Of a DNA stretch of 64,000 bases, positions 18,824 through 28,213 are shown piece after piece. The stretch lies in the NCBI GenBank assembly GCA_021739635.1, contig JAIPBH010000015.1, positions 1 through 64,000 on the forward strand, given 5' to 3'. A program made the position numbers and the translations under genes. How positions within the stretch are numbered: position 1 is the stretch's first letter; each line of letters opens with the position of its first letter. Under the pieces are notes generated by a model. That model did not search any database and was not told where the DNA came from. It saw only the letters and a program-made list of their open reading frames with translations. This stretch comes from Flavobacteriaceae bacterium. GTDB taxonomy: Bacteria; Bacteroidota; Bacteroidia; Flavobacteriales; Flavobacteriaceae.

Positions 18824-20062
18824 ATGAAAAGATTAATAATAACCATTGCCTTAGTTTTACTTGTTATCAAAGTAAAAGCCCAAACAACCATAATTCCAAA
18901 TGCAAACGATAGTAGAGTTATAACAACAGGAATTCCGTTTGTTCTTATAGCTTCTGATGCTAGAGCTGCGGCCTTAGGAGATATGGGAGTTGCAACATCT
19001 GTTGATGCATATTCACAACAATGGAATTCATCTAAATATGTGTTCTCAGAAACCCAACAAGGGTTAGCAGTAAGTTATACACCATATTTAAGTAAGCTAG
19101 TAAATGATATATTTTTAGGAAATGTAACCTATTTTAATAGATTAGATGAACGTAGTGCCTTTGCTGTAAGTCTTAAATATTTTTCTTTGGGTGATATTGA
19201 ATTTGTAACAGATGAATTTTCAACTGCATTAATTCAAAGACCTAATGAACTTACTATTGATGCATCTTATGCATTACGATTAACCGATCAATTTGGAATG
19301 TCTGTTGCTATGCGCTATTTACGTTCAGATTTAAAGTTGGATGGTGTTGATGGTGATGCAACTCCGGCAAGTACCTTTGGCGTTGATATTTCAGGATATT
19401 ACCAAAGTGAAGAAGAAGCTTATACAGATTTTAACGGACGTTGGAGAATGGGATTTGCAATCCAAAATTTAGGGCCAAAATTTAAATACGATCAAGGAGG
19501 ACAAGAAAATTTTCAGCCAACAAATTTAAGATTAGGTGCAGGATTTGATTTTATTTTTGATGATTATAATAAAGTGTCTGTTACTGCAGAAGTTGCTAAA
19601 TTGTTGGTGCCAACACCACCAATGTATGGTGATGAATATAATTATACTGATGATAATGGAAATGGTAAATATGATGAAGGAACTGATACTTTAGGAACTT
19701 TAGTTCAATCAGATGTTATTTATAAAGGACAAGACCCAAATGTTGACTTTTTATCAGGTGTTTTTCAATCGTTTGGAGATGCTCCAGGTGGTTTTAGCGA
19801 AGAGTTAAAAGAGTTTACATGGTCATTAGGTGCAGAATATTTATACCAAGACTCCTTTGCTTTTAGAGCAGGTTATTTTAATGAAAGTGAAGAAAAAGGT
19901 GCTAGAAAATTTTTAGCTTTAGGAGCAGGTTTTAAATATAATGTTGTAAATATTGATTTGTCTTATTTGTTTTCAGCTTCAAAAGTTCAAAGTCCATTAG
20001 AAAACACATTAAGGTTTTCATTAACCTTTAATATTGGAGCCGGAGCGTATAACGAATATTAA
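18824..20062 (+). CDS. porV: Type IX secretion system outer-membrane protein PorV
   Basis: PorV is a FadL-like beta-barrel that takes cargo from the translocon and hands it to PorU. The 412-residue protein has a signal peptide (first 19 residues), the typical early motif FVLIASDARAAALGDMGVATSVDAYSQQWNS, and alternating barrel strands to a terminal FSLTFNIGAG. An acidic insert with DDNGNGKYDEGTDTLG near residue 285 resembles a calcium-binding loop. It follows porU closely and is ended by a strong terminator. Confidence 0.95.
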   Translation: MKRLIITIALVLLVIKVKAQTTIIPNANDSRVITTGIPFVLIASDARAAALGDMGVATSVDAYSQQWNSSKYVFSETQQGLAVSYTPYLSKLVNDIFLGNVTYFNRLDERSAFAVSLKYFSLGDIEFVTDEFSTALIQRPNELTIDASYALRLTDQFGMSVAMRYLRSDLKLDGVDGDATPASTFGVDISGYYQSEEEAYTDFNGRWRMGFAIQNLGPKFKYDQGGQENFQPTNLRLGAGFDFIFDDYNKVSVTAEVAKLLVPTPPMYGDEYNYTDDNGNGKYDEGTDTLGTLVQSDVIYKGQDPNVDFLSGVFQSFGDAPGGFSEELKEFTWSLGAEYLYQDSFAFRAGYFNESEEKGARKFLALGAGFKYNVVNIDLSYLFSASKVQSPLENTLRFSLTFNIGAGAYNEY

Positions 20063-20084
20063 TTCTAAGTTTACCAAACAAAAT

Positions 20085-20121
20085 AAAACTATTGTTCTAT
20101 CAAATGAGCAATAGTTTTTTT
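20085..20121 (+). terminator. Terminator after porV
   Basis: AAAACTATTGTTC and GAGCAATAGTTTT pair over 13 positions with one G-T pair and lead into a T run. It separates porU-porV from the cytidine deaminase gene. Confidence 0.88.
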
Positions 20122-20161
20122 GTTTCAAATTGTTTCTTAACTTTATAGAAGGAATTACTAT

Positions 20162-20644
20162 ATGAAGGAAATAAAAATAGAATCTACACTTTATCTGTTT
20201 GAAAGTTTAGATGAATTGCCAAAAGATGTTTCATCACTCATGAAAAATGCGGTAGAAGCTAGAGAAAAAGCCTATGCACCATATTCTAATTTTTACGTTG
20301 GTGCAGCGTTGTTGTTAGATAATAACCAAATAATTACAGGAAATAATCAAGAAAACGCATCTTATCCATCAGGTTTGTGTGCTGAACGTACAGCTATATA
20401 TTATGCCAATTCTCAATACCCAAATGCTAAAATTGTAAGAATGGCAATTTCTGCTGGCTCCAAAAAAAATCTAACAAATTCACCCATACCTCCTTGTGGT
20501 GCTTGTAGGCAAGCTATTGCAGAATATGAAGTGAAACAAAATGCACCCATAGAAATTTATTTTATGGGAGAAGTTGGTAACATTGCAAAATCAAATTCTT
20601 TAGCAAATTTATTGCCACTTATTTTTGATAAGTCAGCACTATAG
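20162..20644 (+). CDS. cdd: Cytidine deaminase
   Basis: This 160-residue zinc enzyme converts cytidine and deoxycytidine to uridine and deoxyuridine in pyrimidine salvage. The zinc and catalytic residues are visible in LCAERTAI (Cys and the proton-shuttling Glu) and PPCGACRQAI (two Cys). The upstream YAPYSNFYVGAALL segment is also typical. It is a single-domain enzyme of normal length. It stands alone between the porV terminator and the pyruvate dehydrogenase promoter. Confidence 0.94.
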   Translation: MKEIKIESTLYLFESLDELPKDVSSLMKNAVEAREKAYAPYSNFYVGAALLLDNNQIITGNNQENASYPSGLCAERTAIYYANSQYPNAKIVRMAISAGSKKNLTNSPIPPCGACRQAIAEYEVKQNAPIEIYFMGEVGNIAKSNSLANLLPLIFDKSAL

Positions 20645-20813
20645 TTTTTTTAATATTCAAAGGTTTTTCATGAATAGAATCTGCTATTTTTTTAAAAAAT
20701 TACAATTTGTCAATAAAAATTATTAAATAATCAATATTGGTTATAAAGACCTTTTTTTTGATATTTTTTTTGACTTTAATTAATATACGTTTTCCCAATA
20801 ACATACAAAGTAT

Positions 20814-20821
20814 TACTTTTG
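20814..20821 (+). promoter_or_regulatory. Probable promoter -7 box of pdhA-pdhC
   Basis: TACTTTTG matches TAnnTTTG, 32 bases upstream of the pdhA ATG, with TTTTC (20790-20794) 19 bases further up as a weak -33 box. The rest of the gap from 20645 is very AT-rich and shows no gene. Confidence 0.55.
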
Positions 20822-20852
20822 TACTTTTATAAGTAAAAATTAATAATAGTCG

Positions 20853-21851
20853 ATGCAAAAAATCACTAAAAATACATACCTAAAGTGGTATGAAGACATG
20901 CTGTTTTGGAGGAAATTCGAAGACAAGTTGGCAGCAGTTTATATCCAACAAAAAGTAAGAGGTTTTCTTCATTTGTATAATGGTCAAGAAGCTATATTAG
21001 CAGGTGCTTTACACGCTATGGATTTGACTAAAGATAAAATGATTACAGCTTATAGAAATCACGTACAGCCAATTGGTATGGGAGTTGATCCTAGACGTGT
21101 AATGGCTGAATTATACGGAAAAGCTACAGGAACATCACAAGGCTTAGGTGGTTCTATGCATATTTTCTCCAAAGAACACCGTTTTTATGGAGGTCATGGT
21201 ATTGTTGGAGGACAAATTCCATTAGGAGCAGGTATTGCTTTTGGTGATAAATACCATGGAAGTGATGCCGTTACCTTATGTTGTTTTGGTGATGGAGCAG
21301 CTCGTCAAGGGTCATTACATGAAACGTTCAACTTGGCGATGCTATGGAAATTACCAGTAGTTTTTGTTTGCGAAAACAATGGATACGCCATGGGAACGTC
21401 TGTAGCTAGAACAGCAAATCATACCGATGTTTGGAAACTTGGAAAAGGTTATGAAATGCCTTGTGGACCAGTTGATGGAATGAATCCTATTAAAGTAGCT
21501 GAAGCGTTTGATGAAGCTATTCAAAGAGCACGTAGAGGAGAAGGACCAACATTTTTAGAATTGAAAACTTACCGATATAGAGGTCATTCAATGAGTGATG
21601 CACAACATTATCGTACTAAAGATGAGGTTGAAGAATACAAAAAAATTGACCCGATTACTCAGATAAAAAACATCATATTAGAAAATAAATACGCAACAGA
21701 AGCTGATATAAAAGTTATTGATAGTCGCGTAAAAGATTTGGTTGAAGAATGTGAAAAATTTGCAGAAGAGTCTCCATTTCCAGATAAAAACGTTATGTAT
21801 GATGTGGTATATGAGCAAGAAAATTATCCATTTATTCAACATAAATTATAA
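20853..21851 (+). CDS. pdhA: Pyruvate dehydrogenase E1 component, alpha subunit
   Basis: The 332-residue alpha subunit binds thiamine diphosphate and carries out the decarboxylation step of pyruvate to acetyl-CoA with its beta partner. The thiamine-binding motif runs from GDGAARQGSLHET to CENNGYAMGT (about residues 145-180). YRYRGHSMSDAQHYR near 242-256 is the conserved regulatory-loop region of E1 alpha. The E2 gene starts three bases after the stop. The E1 beta gene is not next to it in this window. Confidence 0.95.
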   Translation: MQKITKNTYLKWYEDMLFWRKFEDKLAAVYIQQKVRGFLHLYNGQEAILAGALHAMDLTKDKMITAYRNHVQPIGMGVDPRRVMAELYGKATGTSQGLGGSMHIFSKEHRFYGGHGIVGGQIPLGAGIAFGDKYHGSDAVTLCCFGDGAARQGSLHETFNLAMLWKLPVVFVCENNGYAMGTSVARTANHTDVWKLGKGYEMPCGPVDGMNPIKVAEAFDEAIQRARRGEGPTFLELKTYRYRGHSMSDAQHYRTKDEVEEYKKIDPITQIKNIILENKYATEADIKVIDSRVKDLVEECEKFAEESPFPDKNVMYDVVYEQENYPFIQHKL

Positions 21852-21854
21852 GCT

Positions 21855-23468
21855 ATGGCAGAAATTATAAATATGCCTCGTTTGAGTGATACCATGGAAG
21901 AAGGTACTGTTGCTACTTGGTTAAAAAAAGTAGGCGACAAAGTAAGTGAAGGCGATATTTTAGCAGAAATTGAAACCGATAAGGCGACTATGGAATTTGA
22001 ATCATTCCATGAAGGAACCTTATTATATATTGGAGTTCAAGAAGGACAAACTACAAAAGTAGATGCTTTATTAGCCATTATAGGTGAAAAAGGAGAAGAT
22101 ATTTCAGGTTTTTTAAATGCTAGCACTAAACCAGAGTCTGATAAGAAAGCTGTTACAGAAGCTAAAAATGAACCTGTTAAGCAAGCATCAACTAATGTTG
22201 AAATACCTGATGGTGTTACCGTAGTAACCATGCCACGTTTAAGTGATACTATGGAAGAAGGAACGGTTGCGTCTTGGTTAAAAAAAATAGGAGATCAAGT
22301 AAGCGAAGGTGAAATATTAGCAGAAATTGAAACAGATAAAGCCACTATGGAGTTTGAATCTTTTCAATCGGGTACTTTATTATACATTGGAATTAACGCA
22401 GGTGAATCTGCAAAAATTGATTCTTTACTAGCCATTATTGGTCCTGCTGGAACAGATGTATCGAGTATTGCTGCTAATTTTACTTCAAATTCTGCTCCAA
22501 TTAAATCAGACGAACCTGTTAAAGCTGTTGAAACTCCAAAGAAAGAAGCTCCAAAGCAAGAAGTAAAAGAAAATCTTGCTCCAATAGCTCCAGTTCAAAC
22601 ATCTTCTAATGGAAGATTGTTTATTTCTCCTTTAGCTAAAAAAATAGCTGATGAAAAAGGAATTAATTTATCACAAGTAAAAGGTTCTGGCGAAAATGGA
22701 CGTATCGTAAAAAGCGATGTTGAGAATTTTGTGCCTTCTGTGAAATATTCAGTAGCTTCTGTTGGTAAATTTGTAGCTGCTGGACTAGAAGATTTTGAAG
22801 ATGTTCCAAACTCACAAATGCGAAAAGCCATTGCTAAAGCATTAACCAATTCTAAGTTTACTGCACCTCATTATTACTTAAATGTTGAATTTGATATGGA
22901 AAATGCAATAGCATTCCGTACACAATTCAATACCATTCCAGACACAAAAATATCATACAATGATATGGTTGTGAAAGCTTGTGCTTTAGCTTTAAAACAG
23001 CATCCTCAAGTAAATTCACAGTGGTTTGCAGATAAAATGCGATTAAATAATCACGTACATATAGGTGTAGCTGTGGCTGTTCCAGATGGATTGGTTGTTC
23101 CTGTTGTTAAGTTTGCTAATGAGCAAAGTTTGCCTCAAATTGGAGCTGCTGTAAAGGACTTAGCTGGTAAAGCTAGAAATAAAAAGCTAACACCACAAGA
23201 CATGGAAGGTAGTACGTTTACAGTTTCTAATTTAGGTATGTTTGGTATTGAAAGTTTTACGTCTATCATCAATCAACCTAACTCAGCTATTTTATCTGTT
23301 GGAAACATTGTAGAAAAACCAGTGGTTAAAAATGGTCAGATAGTAGTTGGAAATACCATGAAATTATCATTAGCCTGTGACCATAGAACTGTTGATGGTG
23401 CAACTGGAGCTCAATTTCTTCAAACATTAAAAGGATATATTGAAAATCCGGTGACTATGTTAGTTTAA
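21855..23468 (+). CDS. pdhC: Pyruvate dehydrogenase E2 component, dihydrolipoamide acetyltransferase
   Basis: The 537-residue E2 protein passes the acetyl group from E1 to CoA. It contains two nearly identical lipoyl domains (about residues 1-80 and 120-200), each with the lipoylated Lys in IETDKATMEFES (Lys43 in the first). An Ala/Pro/Lys-rich linker, a peripheral subunit-binding domain (FISPLAKKIADEKGI, about 255-290) and the catalytic chloramphenicol-acetyltransferase-like domain ending with CDHRTVDGATGAQFL (active-site His) follow. It forms an operon with pdhA and is followed by a repeat element and a terminator. Confidence 0.96.
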   Translation: MAEIINMPRLSDTMEEGTVATWLKKVGDKVSEGDILAEIETDKATMEFESFHEGTLLYIGVQEGQTTKVDALLAIIGEKGEDISGFLNASTKPESDKKAVTEAKNEPVKQASTNVEIPDGVTVVTMPRLSDTMEEGTVASWLKKIGDQVSEGEILAEIETDKATMEFESFQSGTLLYIGINAGESAKIDSLLAIIGPAGTDVSSIAANFTSNSAPIKSDEPVKAVETPKKEAPKQEVKENLAPIAPVQTSSNGRLFISPLAKKIADEKGINLSQVKGSGENGRIVKSDVENFVPSVKYSVASVGKFVAAGLEDFEDVPNSQMRKAIAKALTNSKFTAPHYYLNVEFDMENAIAFRTQFNTIPDTKISYNDMVVKACALALKQHPQVNSQWFADKMRLNNHVHIGVAVAVPDGLVVPVVKFANEQSLPQIGAAVKDLAGKARNKKLTPQDMEGSTFTVSNLGMFGIESFTSIINQPNSAILSVGNIVEKPVVKNGQIVVGNTMKLSLACDHRTVDGATGAQFLQTLKGYIENPVTMLV

Positions 23469-23481
23469 TAATTTAAATGTC

Positions 23482-23503
23482 ATTCCGAGCGCAGTTGAGG
23501 AAT
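23482..23503. repeat. REP-like palindromic element (copy A)
   Basis: ATTCC - GAGCGCAGTTGA - GGAAT: complementary five-base arms around a 12-base core. The same core, with one base changed and with different but again complementary arms, occurs at 62504-62523. I recall similar 'GAGCGCAGTCGA' sequences scattered in many Bacteroidota genomes. It lies just after the pdhC stop. Confidence 0.65.
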
Positions 23504-23513
23504 CTATTATAAT

Positions 23514-23547
23514 AAAACCTGTTTCACTAGTTTGAAGCAGGTTTTTT
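23514..23547 (+). terminator. Terminator after pdhC (copy 1 of a repeated hairpin)
   Basis: AAACCTG / CAGGTTT outer arms and TTCA / TGAA inner arms surround the loop, followed by a T run. The same stretch of more than 30 bases, including the loop, is found again at 28712-28747. Confidence 0.88.
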
Positions 23548-23706
23548 ATTTCAACACTTTTCAAATTTTTATATACACTTATATAATTAATTGATACAGT
23601 TATCTAGTTACAGATTAAAACTGCCTATATCTTTAATGAATACATGTAAAATGACTTAGTAATTCACTATTTTTAATATTTAACATTCAACTTTCGATTA
23701 TTTAAA

Positions 23707-25653
23707 ATGAATATAAAATCCAAGGTTTCAATTTCTTTTTTCTTTTTTCTTATGGCTTTAGTTTCATTTTCACAAGACGAAATGAAACTAAGAGATTTAA
23801 TTAAAACTTCAACAGATACAACACTTATTAAAGCTTATATAGATTTAGGAAATTATTATTACTCCAGAACTCATAAAGGCGATTCTTTAATAAAATATAG
23901 TGAAAAGGCTTTAAAATTATTTCAATCTATTAAAAATGTTAAAAAAGAGATGACTTCTTATAGTAGTCTAGCAATTGCATATAATGCCAATGCTATTAAT
24001 TACGAAAGAACTGAAGACTATATTAATGTAATATTAAATCTTAAAAAAGGTTTGGAGCTAGCAAAAAGGGTGGATGATAAAAAAATGCAGGCAAATTTTT
24101 ATAATAAATTTGGTATTATTTATTTAAATCAGGGAAACAGGGCATTAGCAATGGAGAATCGTCTAAATGCAGCAAGAATTTCTGAAAGTATCTCAGATTT
24201 CACAAATGCAGCCGTAGCCTATGGTGGTATTTCGTTAATATTTGCTCATGATGGGCAAGTTGATAAACAATTGGAGTATATTAATAAAACCATTGAAATT
24301 GTAGAAAATAAAGAAGGTATTTCAGATAAGTATAAACAAAATATTTATGCAAATGCTTCACAAGAATACTTGCAGTTATTTGAAGAGTTAAAAAATGAAA
24401 ATTATGGATATTTATCTGTCAAGTACGCTAACAAGGCATTAGAGCTTGCCATAAGCAATAACTTTACAGCAAGAATACCTTCTGTATTAAATAGTTTATC
24501 CCATTATTATTTATTAAAGAATGATTTTAATAAGTCATTATATTATGCTCAAGAGACTTTAAAATACAATGAGTATATGAGTGAATCAACTAAATTGAAT
24601 GTTTTTTTAGATTTGGCTAATCTTTATAAAAAAACCAATCAAAAAAAATTAGCCTATGCGTATCTTGATTCAATTAATAAATTAGAAATAAAAAAAGAAC
24701 CTTATTATGGCTATGATATTTCAAAAAACTCATTTGAAATTTATAAGCAATTTAAAGATTACAATTTGGCATTTATAGCATTAGATGAACTAAACGAATT
24801 TGATTTAAAGTTAAAAGAAGAAAATCAAGACAAGAAAATAAACGAGCTTGAAACTAAATATCAAACTGAATTAAAGGATGCAGAAATTGTTAGCTTAAAT
24901 CAACAAAAAATGATTGACGATTTAACAATAAAAAATAAACAGGCACAAATCATATGGTTGCTCACAATAGCAGTAATTACAATTCTATCAATTATGTTCT
25001 TTTTTCGCCAAAGGTCACTTAAAAACAAGCAAAAGATATTAGAAACTGAACAACGATTAAATAGAGCGCGTATAAACCCACATTTTTTCTTTAATGGCAT
25101 GGCATCGTTGCAAAACCTATCCCTTCAAGAGAAAAGCCCCAAAACAACCTTATTTATATCACGTTTTGCTAAAATTATGAGACAATCTCTTGAAAGCACC
25201 TATGAAGAATTGACTACGGTTGAAGAAGAAATCGATTTTTTAACCCAATACTTAGAAATTCAAAAATTGCGCTATCCAGAAAAATTCGATTTTCAATTTC
25301 ATATCGAAGAATCATTAGAAATTAGCGAACTTAAGCTTCCAGGAATGCTCATGCAACCCTTTGTTGAAAATGCTATTGAACACGGGTTTAAAGACATTGA
25401 ATATAAAGGGAAAATTGACATTGCTTTTAAAGAAGAAAAAAATAAATTGTTAATTACTGTTGACGATAATGGGAAAGGTTTTAAAGAAGCAGATAAAGAA
25501 AAAGAACATAAATCGAGAGCCATGCAAATTATAAAGGATAGATTGTATTTGTTTAATAAACAATACCATAGTAATGCTTTTTATGAAATGGCTAATTCCG
25601 AAAAAAGCAAAGGGTTTAAAATTATAGTAACATTGCCTAAATTATATATTTAA
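23707..25653 (+). CDS. LytS-type sensor histidine kinase with TPR sensor region
   Basis: The 648-residue protein has an N-terminal signal or membrane segment (about residues 5-22), a periplasmic helical repeat region of TPR type (about 45-370), a coiled coil, one membrane helix (about 417-436) and a cytoplasmic kinase. The His_kinase motif is RINPHFFFNGMASL with phospho-acceptor His459. The ATPase domain shows MQPFVENAIEHGF and VDDNGKGF. It lacks a separate HisKA domain, as is usual for LytS/YehU kinases. The next gene, its likely response regulator, starts directly at its stop codon, so the two are translationally linked. Confidence 0.93.
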   Translation: MNIKSKVSISFFFFLMALVSFSQDEMKLRDLIKTSTDTTLIKAYIDLGNYYYSRTHKGDSLIKYSEKALKLFQSIKNVKKEMTSYSSLAIAYNANAINYERTEDYINVILNLKKGLELAKRVDDKKMQANFYNKFGIIYLNQGNRALAMENRLNAARISESISDFTNAAVAYGGISLIFAHDGQVDKQLEYINKTIEIVENKEGISDKYKQNIYANASQEYLQLFEELKNENYGYLSVKYANKALELAISNNFTARIPSVLNSLSHYYLLKNDFNKSLYYAQETLKYNEYMSESTKLNVFLDLANLYKKTNQKKLAYAYLDSINKLEIKKEPYYGYDISKNSFEIYKQFKDYNLAFIALDELNEFDLKLKEENQDKKINELETKYQTELKDAEIVSLNQQKMIDDLTIKNKQAQIIWLLTIAVITILSIMFFFRQRSLKNKQKILETEQRLNRARINPHFFFNGMASLQNLSLQEKSPKTTLFISRFAKIMRQSLESTYEELTTVEEEIDFLTQYLEIQKLRYPEKFDFQFHIEESLEISELKLPGMLMQPFVENAIEHGFKDIEYKGKIDIAFKEEKNKLLITVDDNGKGFKEADKEKEHKSRAMQIIKDRLYLFNKQYHSNAFYEMANSEKSKGFKIIVTLPKLYI

Positions 25654-26400
25654 ATGAAAGTACTGGTAGTAGATAATGAAACCAATATTCGTGAGTCAGT
25701 AGTAGAAATGATTCGCGATTTTTGCGAAGGTGTTTCAGAATTATATGAAGCCAATGGTGTTGAAACAGGCCTAAACAAAATTTCAGAAATGAATCCAGAT
25801 GTTGTTATGTTGGATGTAGAACTAGATGATGGTACTGGTATGGATTTGTTAAACCAATTAAACACCATAAATTTTCATCTCATTTTCATTACTGCACATA
25901 ATAAGTACGCTATTGATGCTTTTAAATTTAGTGCTATAGATTTTCTTTTGAAACCCATTTCTCCAGATGAATTAATAGATGCTTATAATAAAGTAAAGCA
26001 GCACATAAAAAATAAGTACTTAAGTGAGCAGTTACAAGTAATGCAACAAAGCTTAAACAAAATAACATCAAAAGATAAAAAGATTGTTTTAAAAGACAGT
26101 AATTCTATCTACTTTGTGAATGTTGAGGATATCATAAGATGCGAGTCTGATGGTCAATATACCGAATTTTTCACCGTCGATTCTAAAAAAATTGTCATTT
26201 CAAAATCCTTGAAAGAATATGAAGAGTTACTATCTCCTTTCGGGTTTATTCGTCCACATCATTCACACTTAATTAACACCAACAAAATACTTCGTTTTGA
26301 TAAGGTTAATGGTGGCAGTTTAATCATGCAAGACCAAACAGAAGTGCCAGTTTCGCATCGAAAAAAAACTGACATTCTGAATATTTTAGATAACCTTTAG
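25654..26400 (+). CDS. LytTR-family response regulator
   Basis: The 248-residue protein has a receiver domain (about residues 1-118) with acidic residues near the N-terminus and the phospho-acceptor Asp54 in VVMLDVELDDG. A Lys in the FLLKPISPDEL motif is also present. A LytTR DNA-binding domain follows (about 148-245) with IRCESDGQYTEFF and FIRPHHSHLINTNKI. It begins immediately after the kinase stop codon, which makes it the partner of that kinase. Its targets are unknown; the secreted-protein genes just downstream are the nearest candidates. Confidence 0.94.
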   Translation: MKVLVVDNETNIRESVVEMIRDFCEGVSELYEANGVETGLNKISEMNPDVVMLDVELDDGTGMDLLNQLNTINFHLIFITAHNKYAIDAFKFSAIDFLLKPISPDELIDAYNKVKQHIKNKYLSEQLQVMQQSLNKITSKDKKIVLKDSNSIYFVNVEDIIRCESDGQYTEFFTVDSKKIVISKSLKEYEELLSPFGFIRPHHSHLINTNKILRFDKVNGGSLIMQDQTEVPVSHRKKTDILNILDNL

Positions 26401-26532
26401 ACTTTAGTTTTCAAAAAAAGCACTTTTCTTAATGTAGTTTACAGTTATATACTGAAACCACTCACTTAGCTATATATCAATATATCAGCGAATATTTTCA
26501 TGATGTTTGGGTAAACTTTAAACCTATTTATT

Positions 26533-28185
26533 ATGAAAAACTTTACAAAGTTATTATTTATTACAGCACTTTGTTGTGCTTTTAATGTGAATGCACAGTT
26601 TAGATTAGTTAAAGATGTTTGTGCAGGAGGTGTTAATGCGGATATTAAAGAATTTGCAATATCTGGAGGGAAAATGTTTTTCCAAGGACGCGATTATACT
26701 ACAGGAGCATATTTAATTAATTCAACAGATGGAACTACAGCTGGTACCAATTCAATCCATTTTGATTCAGAAAATTCTGGAACAAGAGTGTTAACTTCAA
26801 ATCTTCCGTTTAAATTTTATGAGTATAACTCAGAGTTGTATTCATGGGGAATAACTTTTACAGGAGCATCACCATATACCCATTACATTTATAAGGTTTC
26901 TGGTAGTTCAAATTTCGCAACAAAAATTTACAACCTTACAACAGGATTTAACTATACAACAAATGGAGCAAAATTAACATATCCTGTTTTTTTGAATAAT
27001 GAAATTATATATAATCCGCTTAACACCAATTTAGGTCAAGGAAATGTAGAATTATACAAAGTAGCTTTGTCAAATAATGCGGGAAGCCTTGTAAAAGACA
27101 TTTGGCTAGGTATAGGTCTTACAGATTCTAACCCACAAGAAATGACATTGTTTAATAATAAAGTTTATTTTAGCGCAAATGAGCCTGCAAATGGACGTGA
27201 GATCTGGGAAACCGATGGCACAAATGTTGGAACTGTTTTATTTGCCAATATTAACTTTAATAGCGGAAGTAGTAATCCTAATCAATTCACTGTAGTTGGT
27301 TCAAAAATGGTATTTGCTGCAACAAATGCAGTTACAGGTAGAGAATTATTCATAACTGATGGAACTGTTGCTGGTACAATAATATTGAATAATATTAATC
27401 CTAGTTCAGGAGATTCAAATCCAACAAGTGTTACAAAAATAGGTTCAGATATTTATTTTGCAGCTACAAATGGGACAAATGGAATGGAACTTTTTAAATC
27501 AGATTTAACTTCAGTAGGAACCATACAAATTAAAGATATAAATCCATCAGGAGATAGTAATCCTTCAAAATTTTTTCAGTTTGGGGCCGAAGTATATTTT
27601 ACTGCTGATGATGGTACTAATGGCATTGAGTTGTGGAAAACCAATGGAACATCTGGAGGAACAACTTTAGTAAAAAACATTAACCCTTCAGGGAACAGCT
27701 CACCAGATTATTTTACCGAATACAATGGTAAATTATACTTTACTGCAAATAATGGCACAAATGGAACAGAACTTTGGGTTTCTGATGGTACAACAGCAGG
27801 AACTACTATGTTAGAATTAAATCCAGTTGGAGATGCAACCGTTACAGATTTAATAGTTTTTAATAATGAACTTTTTATGGCTGCAGATGCTGGAGATGGA
27901 ATTGGTCAAGAATTATGGGCATACCAAGACCCAACTTTAAGTATTAATAATAATCAATTAAATGGAAAACAGGTTTCATTATATCCAAATCCTACACAAA
28001 ATTACTTCCAAATTGAAACCACAGAAACTTTAAGCAAAGTAGAAATATATTCACTGCACGGTCAGTTAGTAAAAAGTTTTGCTCCTCAAAACCAATACGA
28101 TATTTCAGACTTATCAAGCGGAATGTATTTTGTAAACATACATGCTAACGGAAATAGTGTTTCAAAAAGACTCATCAAAGAATAA
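26533..28185 (+). CDS. Type IX-secreted ELWxxDGT repeat protein
   Basis: The 550-residue protein has a signal peptide (first 21 residues), then several copies of the ELWxxDGT repeat (GREIWETDGT, GRELFITDGT, GIELWKTNGT, GTELWVSDGT, each followed by an AGT- or VGT-type turn), which is likely a beta-propeller-like surface domain. The last 75 residues are a type A sorting domain with VSLYPNPTQNYFQIE, GQLVKSF, and a basic end. It is therefore a predicted substrate of the type IX system to which PorU and PorV belong. The ligand is unknown. It lies 132 bases after the response regulator. Confidence 0.88.
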   Translation: MKNFTKLLFITALCCAFNVNAQFRLVKDVCAGGVNADIKEFAISGGKMFFQGRDYTTGAYLINSTDGTTAGTNSIHFDSENSGTRVLTSNLPFKFYEYNSELYSWGITFTGASPYTHYIYKVSGSSNFATKIYNLTTGFNYTTNGAKLTYPVFLNNEIIYNPLNTNLGQGNVELYKVALSNNAGSLVKDIWLGIGLTDSNPQEMTLFNNKVYFSANEPANGREIWETDGTNVGTVLFANINFNSGSSNPNQFTVVGSKMVFAATNAVTGRELFITDGTVAGTIILNNINPSSGDSNPTSVTKIGSDIYFAATNGTNGMELFKSDLTSVGTIQIKDINPSGDSNPSKFFQFGAEVYFTADDGTNGIELWKTNGTSGGTTLVKNINPSGNSSPDYFTEYNGKLYFTANNGTNGTELWVSDGTTAGTTMLELNPVGDATVTDLIVFNNELFMAADAGDGIGQELWAYQDPTLSINNNQLNGKQVSLYPNPTQNYFQIETTETLSKVEIYSLHGQLVKSFAPQNQYDISDLSSGMYFVNIHANGNSVSKRLIKE

Positions 28186-28213
28186 AAATAAATAACCCCC
28201 AAATCTTAAAATT

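Noticed and set aside
20669-20725. 18-codon frame in the gap before pdhA
   Set aside because: Lys/Asn/Phe-rich composition is what random AT-rich DNA gives, no overlap with a neighbour and no terminator linked to it.
23478-23513. 11-codon frame running through the REP-like element after pdhC
   Set aside because: It only reads through the palindrome; no start signal and no sign of coding constraint.
23595-26448. Firm LytTR binding sites at the two TACAGTTAT copies
   Set aside because: Nine-base matches are common by chance here and they deviate from the LytTR half-site consensus at its last positions; kept only as a remark in a finding.
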